A stretch of 64,000 nucleotides of DNA from Roseibium porphyridii (GCF_026191725.2 NZ_CP120863.1:4568001-4632000); one strand, 5' to 3'. Shown: positions 33,389 through 43,184, counted from the stretch's first letter. The notes: generated from the letters alone by a model not told the origin. A program made the numbers and translations.

Positions 33389-35005
33389 ATGGGAGCGCAA
33401 AAAGCCGATTATATCGTCGTTGGCGGCGGTTCTGCTGGATGTGTGCTGGCAAACCGTTTGAGCGAAGATCCGTCGAACCGCGTGATCCTGCTTGAGGCGG
33501 GTCCGCGTGACTGGAACCCATGGATCCACGTACCGGTCGGCTATTTCAAAACCATGCACAACCCTTCGGTCGACTGGTGCTATCGCACTGAACCGGATGC
33601 TGGAATCAATCAGCGAACCATCGACTGGCCGCGCGGCAAGGTGCTTGGGGGATCATCTTCGCTCAACGGCCTGCTTTATGTGCGCGGTCAAAAGGAAGAC
33701 TATGATCGCTGGCGGCAGATGGGCAACGAAGGCTGGGGCTGGGATGACGTTCTGCCACTGTTCAAGCGCTCTGAAAATCAGGAACGCGGAGCTGATGATT
33801 ATCACGGCGTTGGAGGAGAACTTTCCGTTTCGAACATGCGCCTGCAACGGCCGATTTGCGACGCGTGGGTCGCAGCTGCCCAGGAAGCAGGTTATCCGTT
33901 CAACCCTGACTACAATGGCCCAACTCAGGAAGGCGTCGGCTATTTTCAGCTGACGACCCGCAATGGCCGGCGCTGCAGCTCTGCTGCTGCATTCCTGAAA
34001 CCCGCCCGCAAACGGCCGAATTTGCAGATCATCACCAAGGCACTGGTCCGCCGGATCGAGATTGAGGACGGTCGCGCCACCGGCGTCACGTATCTGAACG
34101 GCACCGGCAAAGAGCATACAGTCCACTGTTCTCGCGAGGTGGTTCTGTCCTCCGGTGCAATTGGGTCGCCACAAATTCTCATGCTGTCGGGTGTGGGCGA
34201 CGCAGAACATCTCAAAGACAACGGCATTGAGGTGCAGAACCACTTACCGGCCGTCGGCAAGAATCTTCAGGACCACCTGCAGGCCCGTTTGGTTTTCAAA
34301 TGCAACGAACCGACCCTGAATGACGAAGTGCGCAGCCTTTTCAATCAGGCACGCATATTTGCCAAATATGCACTGTTCCGCGCGGGCCCCATGACCATGG
34401 CAGCCAGTCTTGCCGTGGGTTTCATGAGAACCGGGTCGCATGTCGAAACACCCGATATCCAGTTTCACGTGCAGCCCTGGTCCGCAGATAGCCCCGGCGA
34501 GGGAGTGCACCCGTTTTCCGCTTTCACCATGTCGGTTTGCCAGCTGCGCCCGGAAAGCCGCGGCGAAATCAAATTGAGCGGCAATGACCCGCGAACCTAT
34601 CCGAAAATCCATCCAAACTACCTGTCAACGGAGCTGGATTGCCGCACCATCGTGGAGGGTGTGAAAGTGGCGCGGAAAATTGCCCGGCACAGCCCGTTGA
34701 AATCGAAGATCTCGGAGGAATTCCGCCCATCCAATGATCTCGATCTGGAGGACTATGAGGGAACTCTTGATTGGGCCCGCAGCAATTCCTCCTCCATCTA
34801 TCACCCAACGGGAACCTGCAAGATGGGGCAAGGGCCGGGATCGGTCGTCGATTCCCGGCTTCGCGTGCACGGCATTCGCGGTCTCAGGGTCGCCGATTGC
34901 TCGATCATGCCGGAAATCGTCAGCGGCAATACCAACGCTCCCGCCATCATGATCGGCGAGAAAGCCAGCAACATGATCCTGGAAGACCGCGCGGGTTCGA
35001 TCTGA
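33389..35005 (+). CDS. iseJ: GMC-family FAD dehydrogenase, probable isethionate dehydrogenase IseJ
   Basis: A 538-residue glucose-methanol-choline oxidoreductase. It has an N-terminal FAD motif ADYIVVGGGSAGCVLANRL, the ribityl segment GKVLGGSSSLNGLLYVRG, the catalytic His in YHPTGTCKMG near residue 471, and an Asn in SGNTNAPAIMIGEKAS near 514. No signal peptide is seen. Known iseJ products oxidise isethionate to sulfoacetaldehyde and are of this type. Here xsc, which consumes sulfoacetaldehyde, follows 31 bases later on the same strand. A choline- or other alcohol-specific GMC enzyme is the alternative. Confidence 0.8.
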   Translation: MGAQKADYIVVGGGSAGCVLANRLSEDPSNRVILLEAGPRDWNPWIHVPVGYFKTMHNPSVDWCYRTEPDAGINQRTIDWPRGKVLGGSSSLNGLLYVRGQKEDYDRWRQMGNEGWGWDDVLPLFKRSENQERGADDYHGVGGELSVSNMRLQRPICDAWVAAAQEAGYPFNPDYNGPTQEGVGYFQLTTRNGRRCSSAAAFLKPARKRPNLQIITKALVRRIEIEDGRATGVTYLNGTGKEHTVHCSREVVLSSGAIGSPQILMLSGVGDAEHLKDNGIEVQNHLPAVGKNLQDHLQARLVFKCNEPTLNDEVRSLFNQARIFAKYALFRAGPMTMAASLAVGFMRTGSHVETPDIQFHVQPWSADSPGEGVHPFSAFTMSVCQLRPESRGEIKLSGNDPRTYPKIHPNYLSTELDCRTIVEGVKVARKIARHSPLKSKISEEFRPSNDLDLEDYEGTLDWARSNSSSIYHPTGTCKMGQGPGSVVDSRLRVHGIRGLRVADCSIMPEIVSGNTNAPAIMIGEKASNMILEDRAGSI

Positions 35006-35036
35006 TCACCATTTTTTTGAAATCAGGAGACGCACT

Positions 35037-36818
35037 ATGAAGATGACGACGGAAGAGGCATTCGTCAAAGTACTGCAGATGCATGGGATCGAGCAGGCAT
35101 TCGGCATTATCGGGTCAGCGATGATGCCCGTGAGTGACCTGTTCCCGCAGGCTGGAATCAATTTCTGGGACTGTGCCCACGAGACGAATGCCGGACTGAT
35201 GGCGGACGGGTTTACCCGGTCCACCGGAAAGATGTCGATGGCCATTGCACAGAACGGTCCTGGCGTGACTGGCTTCGTGACACCGGTCAAGACAGCCTAC
35301 TGGAACCATACGCCTCTCTTGCTGGTAACACCGCAGGCAGCCAACAAGACCATCGGTCAGGGCGGCTTCCAGGAAATGGAGCAGATGAGGCTTTTTGCCG
35401 ACAGTGTCTGCTATCAGGAAGAAGTGCGCGATCCGAGCCGGATACCGGAAGTTCTCAACCGCGTCATCATGCAGGCGTGGCGCTGCAGCGCACCGGCGCA
35501 AATGAACATTCCGCGTGATATGTGGACCCAGGTAATCGACGTCGATCTGCCACAGGTCGTCGCGTTTGAACGTCCTGCCGGTGGTGAACAAGCGGTCAGC
35601 GAAGCCGCCAAGCTTTTGTCGGAAGCCGAATTTCCGGTGATCTTGTCTGGTGCCGGAGTGGTGCTGGGTGGCGCGATCCCGGATGTCGTTGCTCTTGCCG
35701 AACGACTGGAAGCCCCGGTTTGCTCCAACTATCAGCACAATGACAGCTTCCCTGGCCAACACCCCTTGGCGGCTGGTCCTCTTGGCTACAACGGCAGCAA
35801 GGCGGGCATGGAGCTGATTGCCAAGGCTGATGTCGTGCTCGCACTTGGCACCCGGCTCAATCCTTTCTCGACGCTTCCGGGCTATGGCATCGATTACTGG
35901 CCGAAACAGGCGAAAGTGATTCAGGTCGACATCAATGCCGACCGCATCGGTCTGACCAAGAAGGTTACAGTCGGTATTCAGGGAGACGCTGGCAAGGTCG
36001 CGCGTGGAATTCTGGCACAATTGGCCCCGAATGCAGGCGATAAGGGTCGGCAGGAACGGCGAGACCTGATTTCGGTGACGAAATCATCCTGGGCGCAGGA
36101 GCTCTCCAGCCTCGATCATGAAGATGACGATCCGGGCACCGAATGGAATGTGGGTGCACGCGAGCGCGACGCTGACCTGATGTCCCCACGCAAGGCCTGG
36201 CGCGCGATCATGCAGGCAGTTCCTGAGGACGCGATTGTGTCCTCCGACATCGGCAACAACTGCGCAATCGGCAATGCGTATCCATCCTTCCGGCAAGGCC
36301 GAAAATACCTGGCACCTGGCCTGTTCGGTCCATGCGGATACGGTTTTCCATCTATTCTCGGCGCAAAAATCGGCAACCCCGACACGCCTGTGATCGGCTT
36401 TGCCGGGGACGGCGCATTCGGCATTTCGATGAACGAGATGACTGCATGCGGGCGAGATAACTGGCCGCCCATCACCATGGTGATTTTCCGAAACTACCAG
36501 TGGGGGGCAGAAAAGCGGAACACGACGCTGTGGTACGACAACAACTTTGTCGGTACGGAGCTTGATCGCGATACATCCTATGCCGGCATCGCACGAGCCT
36601 GCTCGGCGGAAGGCGTATTGGTCAAGTCGCAGGAAGAACTGACTGACGAACTACACAAGGCTGTCGAACGTCAGATGAAGGAAGGCAAAACCACTTTCAT
36701 TGAAGTGCTGCTGAACCAGGAACTCGGTGAACCGTTCCGGCGGGATGCGATGAAAAAGCCGGTCGTTGTCGCCGGTATCGACAAGGCCGATATGCGCCCG
36801 CAACAAGGCGCTGCCTGA
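35037..36818 (+). CDS. xsc: Sulfoacetaldehyde acetyltransferase
   Basis: A 593-residue thiamine diphosphate enzyme converting sulfoacetaldehyde and phosphate to acetyl phosphate and sulfite. It starts MKMTTEEAFVKVLQMHGIEQ, with the TPP-activating Glu in CAHETNAGLMADGF near residue 48 and the metal-binding GDGAFGISMNEMTACGRDN block. Characteristic Xsc blocks are MNIPRDMWTQVIDV and RNYQWGAEKRNTTLW. A good AGGAGA site precedes it. No pta gene follows, so acetyl phosphate must be handled by an enzyme encoded elsewhere. Confidence 0.95.
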   Translation: MKMTTEEAFVKVLQMHGIEQAFGIIGSAMMPVSDLFPQAGINFWDCAHETNAGLMADGFTRSTGKMSMAIAQNGPGVTGFVTPVKTAYWNHTPLLLVTPQAANKTIGQGGFQEMEQMRLFADSVCYQEEVRDPSRIPEVLNRVIMQAWRCSAPAQMNIPRDMWTQVIDVDLPQVVAFERPAGGEQAVSEAAKLLSEAEFPVILSGAGVVLGGAIPDVVALAERLEAPVCSNYQHNDSFPGQHPLAAGPLGYNGSKAGMELIAKADVVLALGTRLNPFSTLPGYGIDYWPKQAKVIQVDINADRIGLTKKVTVGIQGDAGKVARGILAQLAPNAGDKGRQERRDLISVTKSSWAQELSSLDHEDDDPGTEWNVGARERDADLMSPRKAWRAIMQAVPEDAIVSSDIGNNCAIGNAYPSFRQGRKYLAPGLFGPCGYGFPSILGAKIGNPDTPVIGFAGDGAFGISMNEMTACGRDNWPPITMVIFRNYQWGAEKRNTTLWYDNNFVGTELDRDTSYAGIARACSAEGVLVKSQEELTDELHKAVERQMKEGKTTFIEVLLNQELGEPFRRDAMKKPVVVAGIDKADMRPQQGAA

Positions 36819-36834
36819 TCCATTGAAACACTAA

Positions 36835-36860
36835 GCGCGGCGGCGGAAACACTGCCGCGT
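36835..36860 (+). terminator. Hairpin after xsc
   Basis: CGCGGC (36836-36841) pairs with GCCGCG (36854-36859), followed by TTCCAGTTTCTTTT. It may be an attenuator between xsc and the exporter gene. Confidence 0.4.
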
Positions 36861-36898
36861 TCCAGTTTCTTTTGAATGCGCAATCAAGGATTGGCGCA

Positions 36899-37906
36899 AT
36901 GAAATCATTTGTCCCGACAACCGCACAATTACAGTCGCTTTTTCCCGGCATCGCCGTCTCTGTCCTGATTGCCATATCGGCGCAATTCCTGTCCGAGCAT
37001 TACGGTGCACCAGCCATGCTCATGGCGTTGCTTCTGGGGCTTTCCCTGCACTTTCTTGCGGAGGAAGGCACACGCACCGAGCCTGGCATCTCGCTCTCGG
37101 CACGCACGGTGCTGCGGCTCGGTGTTGCGCTGCTGGGCGCCAGGATCAGTGCCGACATGCTGGTAGGGCTTGGCACCCCGATGATCGCGCTCGTGATCTC
37201 AGGCGTGCTCGTGACAATCGTATTTGCGCTGATTGTCTGCCGTCTTGTCGGACGCTCCATCGGCTTTGCGTTGTTGACGGGTGGGTCGGTCGCAATTTGC
37301 GGGGCCTCGGCAGCCATGGCCATTGCTGCGGTCCTGCCAAAACACGACAAATCCCAACGGGATCTTGTCTTCACCGTGCTTTCGGTGACGGTCCTCTCGA
37401 CGATTGCCATGGTGCTCTACCCGATGCTGTCGAACCTGTTCGGATTCAGCACCCGTGACAGCGGCGTCTTTTTGGGTGGGACCATCCACGACGTTGCTCA
37501 AGTTGTCGGGGCAGGGTTTTCGATAAGCCCTGAAGTTGGCGAAAACGCCACTCTGGTTAAGCTGATACGGGTCGCCATGCTGGCGCCGGTGGTGTTGATT
37601 TTTTCACTTGCTTATCGCTCCAGCAGCAAGGCAACAACCGGCAACAAACCTCCCCTCCTCCCTGGCTTCGTCGTTGGCTTTCTGATCCTTGCAATATTGA
37701 ATTCAATCGGCCTGATCCCGCCCTTCATCTCCGAAGCCGCCGGCAATTTGTCTCGATGGTTTCTTCTGATTGCCATCGCAGCGGTTGGTCTCAAGACCTC
37801 CTTGAAAAAGATGCTCGACGTCGGCGGTGTTGCCATCGCGCTCATCGTTGCTGAAACGGTGTTTCTGGGAGGCTATGTTTTGATTGGCCTTCGCCTGATC
37901 GACTAG
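36899..37906 (+). CDS. YeiH-family putative sulfate/sulfite exporter
   Basis: A 335-residue integral membrane protein (UPF0324/YeiH) from ATG 36899, preceded by AAGGA; the TTG at 36872 is in frame but unlikely. About ten hydrophobic helices, with family blocks VALLGARISADMLVGLG, GGSVAICGASAAMAIAAVLP and GGTIHDVAQVVGAGFSIS. Members of this family encoded beside xsc in sulfonate clusters (TauZ) are proposed to export the sulfate derived from the sulfite released by Xsc. The position right after xsc fits. Confidence 0.8.
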   Translation: MKSFVPTTAQLQSLFPGIAVSVLIAISAQFLSEHYGAPAMLMALLLGLSLHFLAEEGTRTEPGISLSARTVLRLGVALLGARISADMLVGLGTPMIALVISGVLVTIVFALIVCRLVGRSIGFALLTGGSVAICGASAAMAIAAVLPKHDKSQRDLVFTVLSVTVLSTIAMVLYPMLSNLFGFSTRDSGVFLGGTIHDVAQVVGAGFSISPEVGENATLVKLIRVAMLAPVVLIFSLAYRSSSKATTGNKPPLLPGFVVGFLILAILNSIGLIPPFISEAAGNLSRWFLLIAIAAVGLKTSLKKMLDVGGVAIALIVAETVFLGGYVLIGLRLID

Positions 37907-38031
37907 GGCTTCATATGCTTCTGAACAGCTTTTTGGACTTTCAGTGTCCTCGAGCGCACTATCGACGGTATTGCAGTGCTAGTCTGAGTGTCGGGATCAA
38001 TTGAACTTGATGAACCGATACCAGGAGACCA

Positions 38032-39006
38032 ATGCCTCAACGCCCGGATATCAAGGATCTCAGCCTGAAGGCCCTGGAGCTTTTCCAACTATGCGCCCGC
38101 CGCGGGTCGCTTCAGGCTGTTGCGACTGAAACCGGCCTGTCGCCAAGCACCGTTTCACACCATTTGCGCAACCTTGAAGGTTCTTTACGCGTTCAATTGA
38201 TAGACCACTCACGGCGTCCGCTAGTCCTGACACCAAAGGGCAAGGTTTTCCTTCGCAACATTGACGATGCACTGCATGCATTGCGCAAGGCCAGAGCCGA
38301 GGCCGCTGTCGGGGACACGTCCGATGCAAGTTTCCTGAGAGTGGGAGCAATTGAAGATTTCGACAGCGACGTCATTCCCTCGCTCGCCGTCTCGCTGTTT
38401 GAAAGCATGCCCAAGTGCGACTTCGTCTATCACACTGATTCAAGCCACAGGATCGTGGAGATGCTGAAGAACCGGGACCTTGATATCGGCATTACCGCGA
38501 CTTCAAATGAGCGGTTTCCTGATTGCGTTGAGCGGCCACTGCTGCGTGACCCGTTTGTCATGGTATTGCCGAAGAGCCTGGAATGGCCGCCCGCCGAGGT
38601 CTTGAACGGCAAAACAAACCTGCCATTTCTCAGATTTTCAAGCAATCTCGTGATTGCCCGGCAGATCGAGGCTCAACTGCGGCGGATAAACGTTTTGCCC
38701 GCGCACCGGTTCGAGTGCGACAACAACCAGACGCTGCTTGCGATGGTCGCGGCCGGGACGGGTTGGGCCGTTACCACACCCCTTTTGTTTTCAAGAGCCC
38801 GACGCTTTCACACGCATATTGAGATGCACCGTTTTCCGGGAAAAGGGTTTGCGCGCACGCTGGCGGTGTTGGCAAACGACGATTGTTCCCGTTCAGTGCT
38901 GGATCTGGTGGAGACGTCCGTGCGCGACCTTATCCAGGAAAAGCTCATCAAACCCACTCAACAAAATGCGTCCTGGCTGGCGGAAGGCTTCAGGCTGCTC
39001 GACTAG
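38032..39006 (+). CDS. LysR-family transcription regulator
   Basis: A 324-residue LysR-type regulator. The N-terminal helix-turn-helix is LKALELFQLCARRGSLQAVA then ETGLSPSTVSHHLRNLEGSL, followed by a type 2 periplasmic-binding-like effector domain. A clear CCAGGAGACC site precedes ATG 38032. It lies between the sulfonate cluster and a convergent MttB-family gene. Because it points away from the former and towards the latter, its target is uncertain; the methyltransferase/dimethylglycine-dehydrogenase pair is the more likely one. Confidence 0.85.
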   Translation: MPQRPDIKDLSLKALELFQLCARRGSLQAVATETGLSPSTVSHHLRNLEGSLRVQLIDHSRRPLVLTPKGKVFLRNIDDALHALRKARAEAAVGDTSDASFLRVGAIEDFDSDVIPSLAVSLFESMPKCDFVYHTDSSHRIVEMLKNRDLDIGITATSNERFPDCVERPLLRDPFVMVLPKSLEWPPAEVLNGKTNLPFLRFSSNLVIARQIEAQLRRINVLPAHRFECDNNQTLLAMVAAGTGWAVTTPLLFSRARRFHTHIEMHRFPGKGFARTLAVLANDDCSRSVLDLVETSVRDLIQEKLIKPTQQNASWLAEGFRLLD

Positions 39007-39045
39007 GTTCTGGGATTGAAATAACTGGGAAGCTCCAGTGGACCT

Positions 39046-40563
39046 TCAAAGGATCTTGAAGCGGCTTCTGATATACCGGTCTTCTTCCTTGTCGAGATAA
39101 ACCGGGTGATGGCTGTTGAGAATATCCGTTGCGCGTTCACGCGCCCGCCCCCAGGCATCTTGTGCGCCGTTTTGCGCCCAGGTTCTCGGCTCGTCCCGAT
39201 CCGCGAGTGCAGGGTAAAAATAGTCCCGTTCCATGGCCTGGTAAGTGTTTTCGCAGCCTAGAAAATGTCCTTCTCCCAGAACTGCGTCTCGAATGGTTTC
39301 AAAGGCGAGGCTTTTCTCAGTCACCTCTATGCCGCGTAAGGTGCGATAAGTGAGAGAGTGCATTTCATCGTCCAATACGAAGGCTTCAAAACTTGCCCCC
39401 AACAAGGATGCCGTCATGCCCGAACTTTCGTAAATCAGGTTGCCACCTGCCAGTGCTGCTGCAAGCGATGTAATGCCCTTTTCAACACCGGCCTGTGCAT
39501 CGACAGCCTTGGCATCGGTCATGGAACAGGCAACACCGGAAGGAAGCCCAAGCCAGTTCGTCAATTGTGCGGAAGCGGCGTTCAAAAGGGCTGTTTCCCC
39601 ACCGCCGCCTGAAAAGGCACCTGTGCGCAGGTCCACAACAAGTGGCCAGTTGGAAAAGATCATCGGAAACCCGGGGCAAATGGCGTGCACCATGACAAGG
39701 CTCGCAAGGGTTTCCGCAAGTGACTGCGCCAGAAAACCGGCCAATGTCGCCGGTGCCGTCGCACCTGCCTGCGCGGCCGTGATACACGTCATCGGTATCT
39801 TGTGACGGATGCATTCATAAACCACCCCAACAGCGTCCTCACCATACCTCAGAGGAGAGATCACCGGGCTGATATGCGCCTTCAGAAACGGTCGTTTTGC
39901 GAACTCACCTCTGCCACCAGCAGCAACATCCAGCATCTCCACAATTGGGCTCACATGTTCCGGCAACGTGAAAGAGGTCGCGATCGGTTTGGTGGTGTTT
40001 TTGAGAAGCGCATAAACGGTGTTCACATCCAGATCGAAATTGTCCGGAACATCCGTTGCAACGCAGCAGCGGGTAAACCAGCTGACATTCTGCAACACGT
40101 CCTGAAGCCGGGCGAAATTGTGAAGGTCCGCAAGCGTCGACGGTCGATAAAGACCGGTTTCCATATCAAGCGTTTGAACTGCCGCGCCTCCGGTTCCGAA
40201 ATAGACCCGGTCACCACCGACCACAATCGACCGTTGCTCATCCCTCCCGTGAAAAGTGAAGGATTTGGCGGCTGAAGCGATCGCAGCCTCAACAAGCTTT
40301 TGGGGAAAGCACAGTCTGTCGCCACTCGCTTGCTTTGCGCCCGCAGCCAGCAGATCGGTTCGAAGCCGAGCTGGCACCTCTCCCATTCCCAGATGCGAAA
40401 GCAAGTCAAGTGCGGTTTGAAAAACCTGACGCAGTTCATGGTCTTCGAGCGGCCTGTACCGCCCCCCCAGCTGACCGGGCGGACACGGGTCGATCAAAGG
40501 TTTTGCGGCCCGCATTGCCAATCGCTCCTTGCGGCCACCTCTCTTCCTCAGACCTCCCGCCAT
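39046..40563 (-). CDS. MttB-family (non-pyrrolysine) methyltransferase
   Basis: A 505-residue member of the trimethylamine methyltransferase superfamily from ATG 40563 (GGAGGGT before it). The reading frame has no internal amber codon, so it belongs to the non-Pyl group that includes the glycine betaine methyltransferase MtgB. Family blocks include FGTGGAAVQTLDMETG, KPIATSFTLPEHVSPIVEML and FSGGGGETALLNAASAQLT. Such enzymes transfer a methyl group to a corrinoid protein, but no corrinoid protein gene is nearby. It is divergent from a dimethylglycine-dehydrogenase-like gene, suggesting a methylated amine such as a betaine as substrate (inference). Confidence 0.8.
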   Translation of the reverse strand: MAGGLRKRGGRKERLAMRAAKPLIDPCPPGQLGGRYRPLEDHELRQVFQTALDLLSHLGMGEVPARLRTDLLAAGAKQASGDRLCFPQKLVEAAIASAAKSFTFHGRDEQRSIVVGGDRVYFGTGGAAVQTLDMETGLYRPSTLADLHNFARLQDVLQNVSWFTRCCVATDVPDNFDLDVNTVYALLKNTTKPIATSFTLPEHVSPIVEMLDVAAGGRGEFAKRPFLKAHISPVISPLRYGEDAVGVVYECIRHKIPMTCITAAQAGATAPATLAGFLAQSLAETLASLVMVHAICPGFPMIFSNWPLVVDLRTGAFSGGGGETALLNAASAQLTNWLGLPSGVACSMTDAKAVDAQAGVEKGITSLAAALAGGNLIYESSGMTASLLGASFEAFVLDDEMHSLTYRTLRGIEVTEKSLAFETIRDAVLGEGHFLGCENTYQAMERDYFYPALADRDEPRTWAQNGAQDAWGRARERATDILNSHHPVYLDKEEDRYIRSRFKIL

Positions 40564-40660
40564 GACGGACCCTCCAGAACCTTTGCAGGCAATTTCAGAA
40601 GATCCACAAAGCCGGTGCAATGAAATTGAGCAAATTTTGAAAAAATCGTCTTTATATTTC

Positions 40661-40676
40661 TAATTTCTCGAAATTA
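40661..40676. promoter_or_regulatory. Palindrome in the mttB/DMGDH divergent promoter
   Basis: TAATTTC-TC-GAAATTA is a 16-base inverted repeat within an A/T-rich stretch of the 185-base divergent region. It is a candidate operator for a local regulator (LysR 38032-39006 or GntR 44572-45294). Confidence 0.4.
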
Positions 40677-40748
40677 TAGATCACTACATTGTCGGCAGTC
40701 TGGGCATTCGGCTTTATGGGCGCTCCACCGAATTTGGAGTTTAACTGA

Positions 40749-43184
40749 ATGAAGTCGCGTACCAGGGCCGTGGTCATCGGCGGAGGCATTGCTGGATGCT
40801 CAACGCTCTTTCATCTCACGCAAGAAGGCTGGAGCGACGTTGTCCTCGTCGAACGCAATGAGCTGACAAGTGGCACGACCTGGCATTCAGCAGCCCAAGT
40901 GACGAACTTTGGCATGAACCAAACGATGGTCGGCCTCAAAAGTCATTCCATCCGCCTGTATAAGGAACTTGCGGAGAACCCTGATTACCCGATCAACTAT
41001 CATCATGGCGATGGTGGTATGCGGCTGGCGAATACCAAAGCCCAGATGCAGGGTTATCGGCATTTCGCCTCCATGGCTCGTGCAATGGACGTGCATTTTG
41101 AAGTTATTGACGCAGACGAATGCGCCCGCCGTCACCCGCTGGTTTCCAAGGATAATCTCCTGGGTGGATTGTGGGATCCCCTGGACGGCGACATCGACCC
41201 TGCTCAATTGTGCCAGGCCCTCGCCTTTCATTCCCGCAAGGCAGGCGCTGAAATCTACCGCAACACCCCCGTAACGGCTTTAACCCAACACCGGGACGAC
41301 ACATGGACGGTGCATACCGAACACGGAGATATTGACTGCGATGTCGTTGTCAACGCGTGCGGCTATCGGGTCAATGAAGTCGCCGCCATGATGGATGTGC
41401 ACCACCCGGTCGCCTCCATGGAACACCAGTATTTTCTTACCGAAGACATTCCGGAGATTGTTGCGGCAGGTCACCGGATGCCGCTCATTCGGTGCCCCAT
41501 CAGCGACTATTATTGCCGCCAGGAAAAACAGGGACTGCTGATCGGTTTTTACGAGCAAGGCTGCAAGACCTTCGGCATGGATGGCATTGACCCAAACTTC
41601 GTCAACGCGCTTTGTCCAGACGATCTCGATCGCATCATGGATGTTTTGGAAGGCGCATTTGCAAGAATGCCCGCGCTCACAAGTGCCGGAATCCGCTCGG
41701 TAATAAACGGCCCCATAACCTATACGATTGACGGGGCACCGCTTGTCGGCCCCATTCCGGGCAAGCGAAACGCCTTTTGCATAATCGGCCTCAGAGCTGG
41801 CCTTGGAGAAGGTGGCGGCCACGGATGGCTTCTGGCCCAGCAGATCGTTCACGGCGAGGCCTGCTACGATACCTGGTGCATCGACCCGCGAAGATTTACC
41901 GGGCATGCCAATGTCGAGCTGACATCAGTGAAAGCGATCGAAGACTATCAGAACGAATTCCGTTTTCACTTTCCACATGAACACCGACCTGCTGGAAGAC
42001 CGGCCAAAACAACCCCGCTCACGCCCATATTGAAGGTCGAGGGTGCAGAGTTCACTGTGGTCAATGGCTGGGAACGCGTCGACTACATCAAGCCAAATGA
42101 AGCCTTTCATCCCTCACTTGGCTACGGGTTCGATGAAGCGTTTGAGGTGGTCAAGCACGAGGTTGAAAACGTCCGGGACAACGTCGGCCTTTGCGAAGTC
42201 AATGGTTTCAACAGAATTGAGATTTCAGGCGCCGACCGGCATTCCTTTCTGGATCGTCTCGTCTGCAGCACTGTTCCAAAGCGCGATGGCCGTGTCGGAC
42301 TTGGCTATCTTCTCAATCATCATGGCAGGATCAAATGCGAAGCAACATTTGCAAACTTGCCAAGGAGCGATCGCGGCCCAGCCCGCGTCTGGTATGGCTC
42401 TGCCGCTGCAAGTGAATTCCATGACATGGACTGGCTGCAGCAGCACCTTCGAGACAACGAAGATGTTGAGATCAAAAGCCTGACCAATGATCAGACCATC
42501 CTTGTTCTTGCCGGACCGAATGCAAGAAAGGTCCTGTCCGGATGCGCACGAGGCGACTGGTCCGCTGAAGCCTTTCCGTGGCTTAGCGTCCGCGAGTGTT
42601 TTGTCGGATTTGCGCCTGCCACAGTCATGTCAGTGAGCTTCTCCGGTGAATTGGCCTATGAAATCCATGTTCCGAATGCGTCGCTCTATGGCGCATATCT
42701 TGCGCTCCGAAAGGCAGGAGCGCCGTTTGACATGAAGCTGTTTGGTGCGCGCGCGGTGGAGACCATGCGCCTGGAGAAAGGCTTTTTCCACTGGAAGGCG
42801 GATCTTCTGACTGAGTTCAATCCCTTTGAGACCGGCCTCGATCGATTTGTGAAAATGTCCAAGGACACATTCATTGGAAGAGCCTCCCTTCAAGAACACA
42901 TGGCGAATGGGCCAACCAAAAGGATGGTTACGCTGAGAATTGAAGCCGAACATGCGCCGGCGCCACCGGGAGCCTCGCTCATGATGGATGCGCGAGTCGT
43001 CGGTACGGTGACGTCCGGCGACTGGGGACACAGGGTTGGACTGAACCTGGCCTATGCCTTTGTTGACCCGGCCTTTTCAGAAGTCGGAAACACCATGACG
43101 CTCGATCTGTGCGGCGAGTTGATCACGGCGACCGTCATTCCACATTCACCATATGATCCCGGACATCTACTCATGCGGAGCTGA
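40749..43184 (+). CDS. Dimethylglycine/sarcosine dehydrogenase-like flavoprotein with GcvT domain
   Basis: An 811-residue two-domain oxidative demethylase. The first half is a DAO-type flavoprotein with TRAVVIGGGIAGCSTLFHL and TSGTTWHSAAQV, whose His is where FAD is covalently attached in dimethylglycine dehydrogenase. The second half (from about residue 430) is a GcvT/aminomethyltransferase domain that passes the formaldehyde unit to tetrahydrofolate (NGFNRIEISGADRHSFLDRL). Length and layout match mammalian-type DMGDH or sarcosine dehydrogenase. It is divergent from the MttB-family gene, consistent with stepwise N-demethylation of a methylated amine. The exact substrate cannot be told. Confidence 0.85.
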   Translation: MKSRTRAVVIGGGIAGCSTLFHLTQEGWSDVVLVERNELTSGTTWHSAAQVTNFGMNQTMVGLKSHSIRLYKELAENPDYPINYHHGDGGMRLANTKAQMQGYRHFASMARAMDVHFEVIDADECARRHPLVSKDNLLGGLWDPLDGDIDPAQLCQALAFHSRKAGAEIYRNTPVTALTQHRDDTWTVHTEHGDIDCDVVVNACGYRVNEVAAMMDVHHPVASMEHQYFLTEDIPEIVAAGHRMPLIRCPISDYYCRQEKQGLLIGFYEQGCKTFGMDGIDPNFVNALCPDDLDRIMDVLEGAFARMPALTSAGIRSVINGPITYTIDGAPLVGPIPGKRNAFCIIGLRAGLGEGGGHGWLLAQQIVHGEACYDTWCIDPRRFTGHANVELTSVKAIEDYQNEFRFHFPHEHRPAGRPAKTTPLTPILKVEGAEFTVVNGWERVDYIKPNEAFHPSLGYGFDEAFEVVKHEVENVRDNVGLCEVNGFNRIEISGADRHSFLDRLVCSTVPKRDGRVGLGYLLNHHGRIKCEATFANLPRSDRGPARVWYGSAAASEFHDMDWLQQHLRDNEDVEIKSLTNDQTILVLAGPNARKVLSGCARGDWSAEAFPWLSVRECFVGFAPATVMSVSFSGELAYEIHVPNASLYGAYLALRKAGAPFDMKLFGARAVETMRLEKGFFHWKADLLTEFNPFETGLDRFVKMSKDTFIGRASLQEHMANGPTKRMVTLRIEAEHAPAPPGASLMMDARVVGTVTSGDWGHRVGLNLAYAFVDPAFSEVGNTMTLDLCGELITATVIPHSPYDPGHLLMRS

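Noticed and set aside
39046..40563. Pyrrolysine-containing trimethylamine methyltransferase
   Set aside because: The frame contains no in-frame amber codon and no pyl genes are seen.
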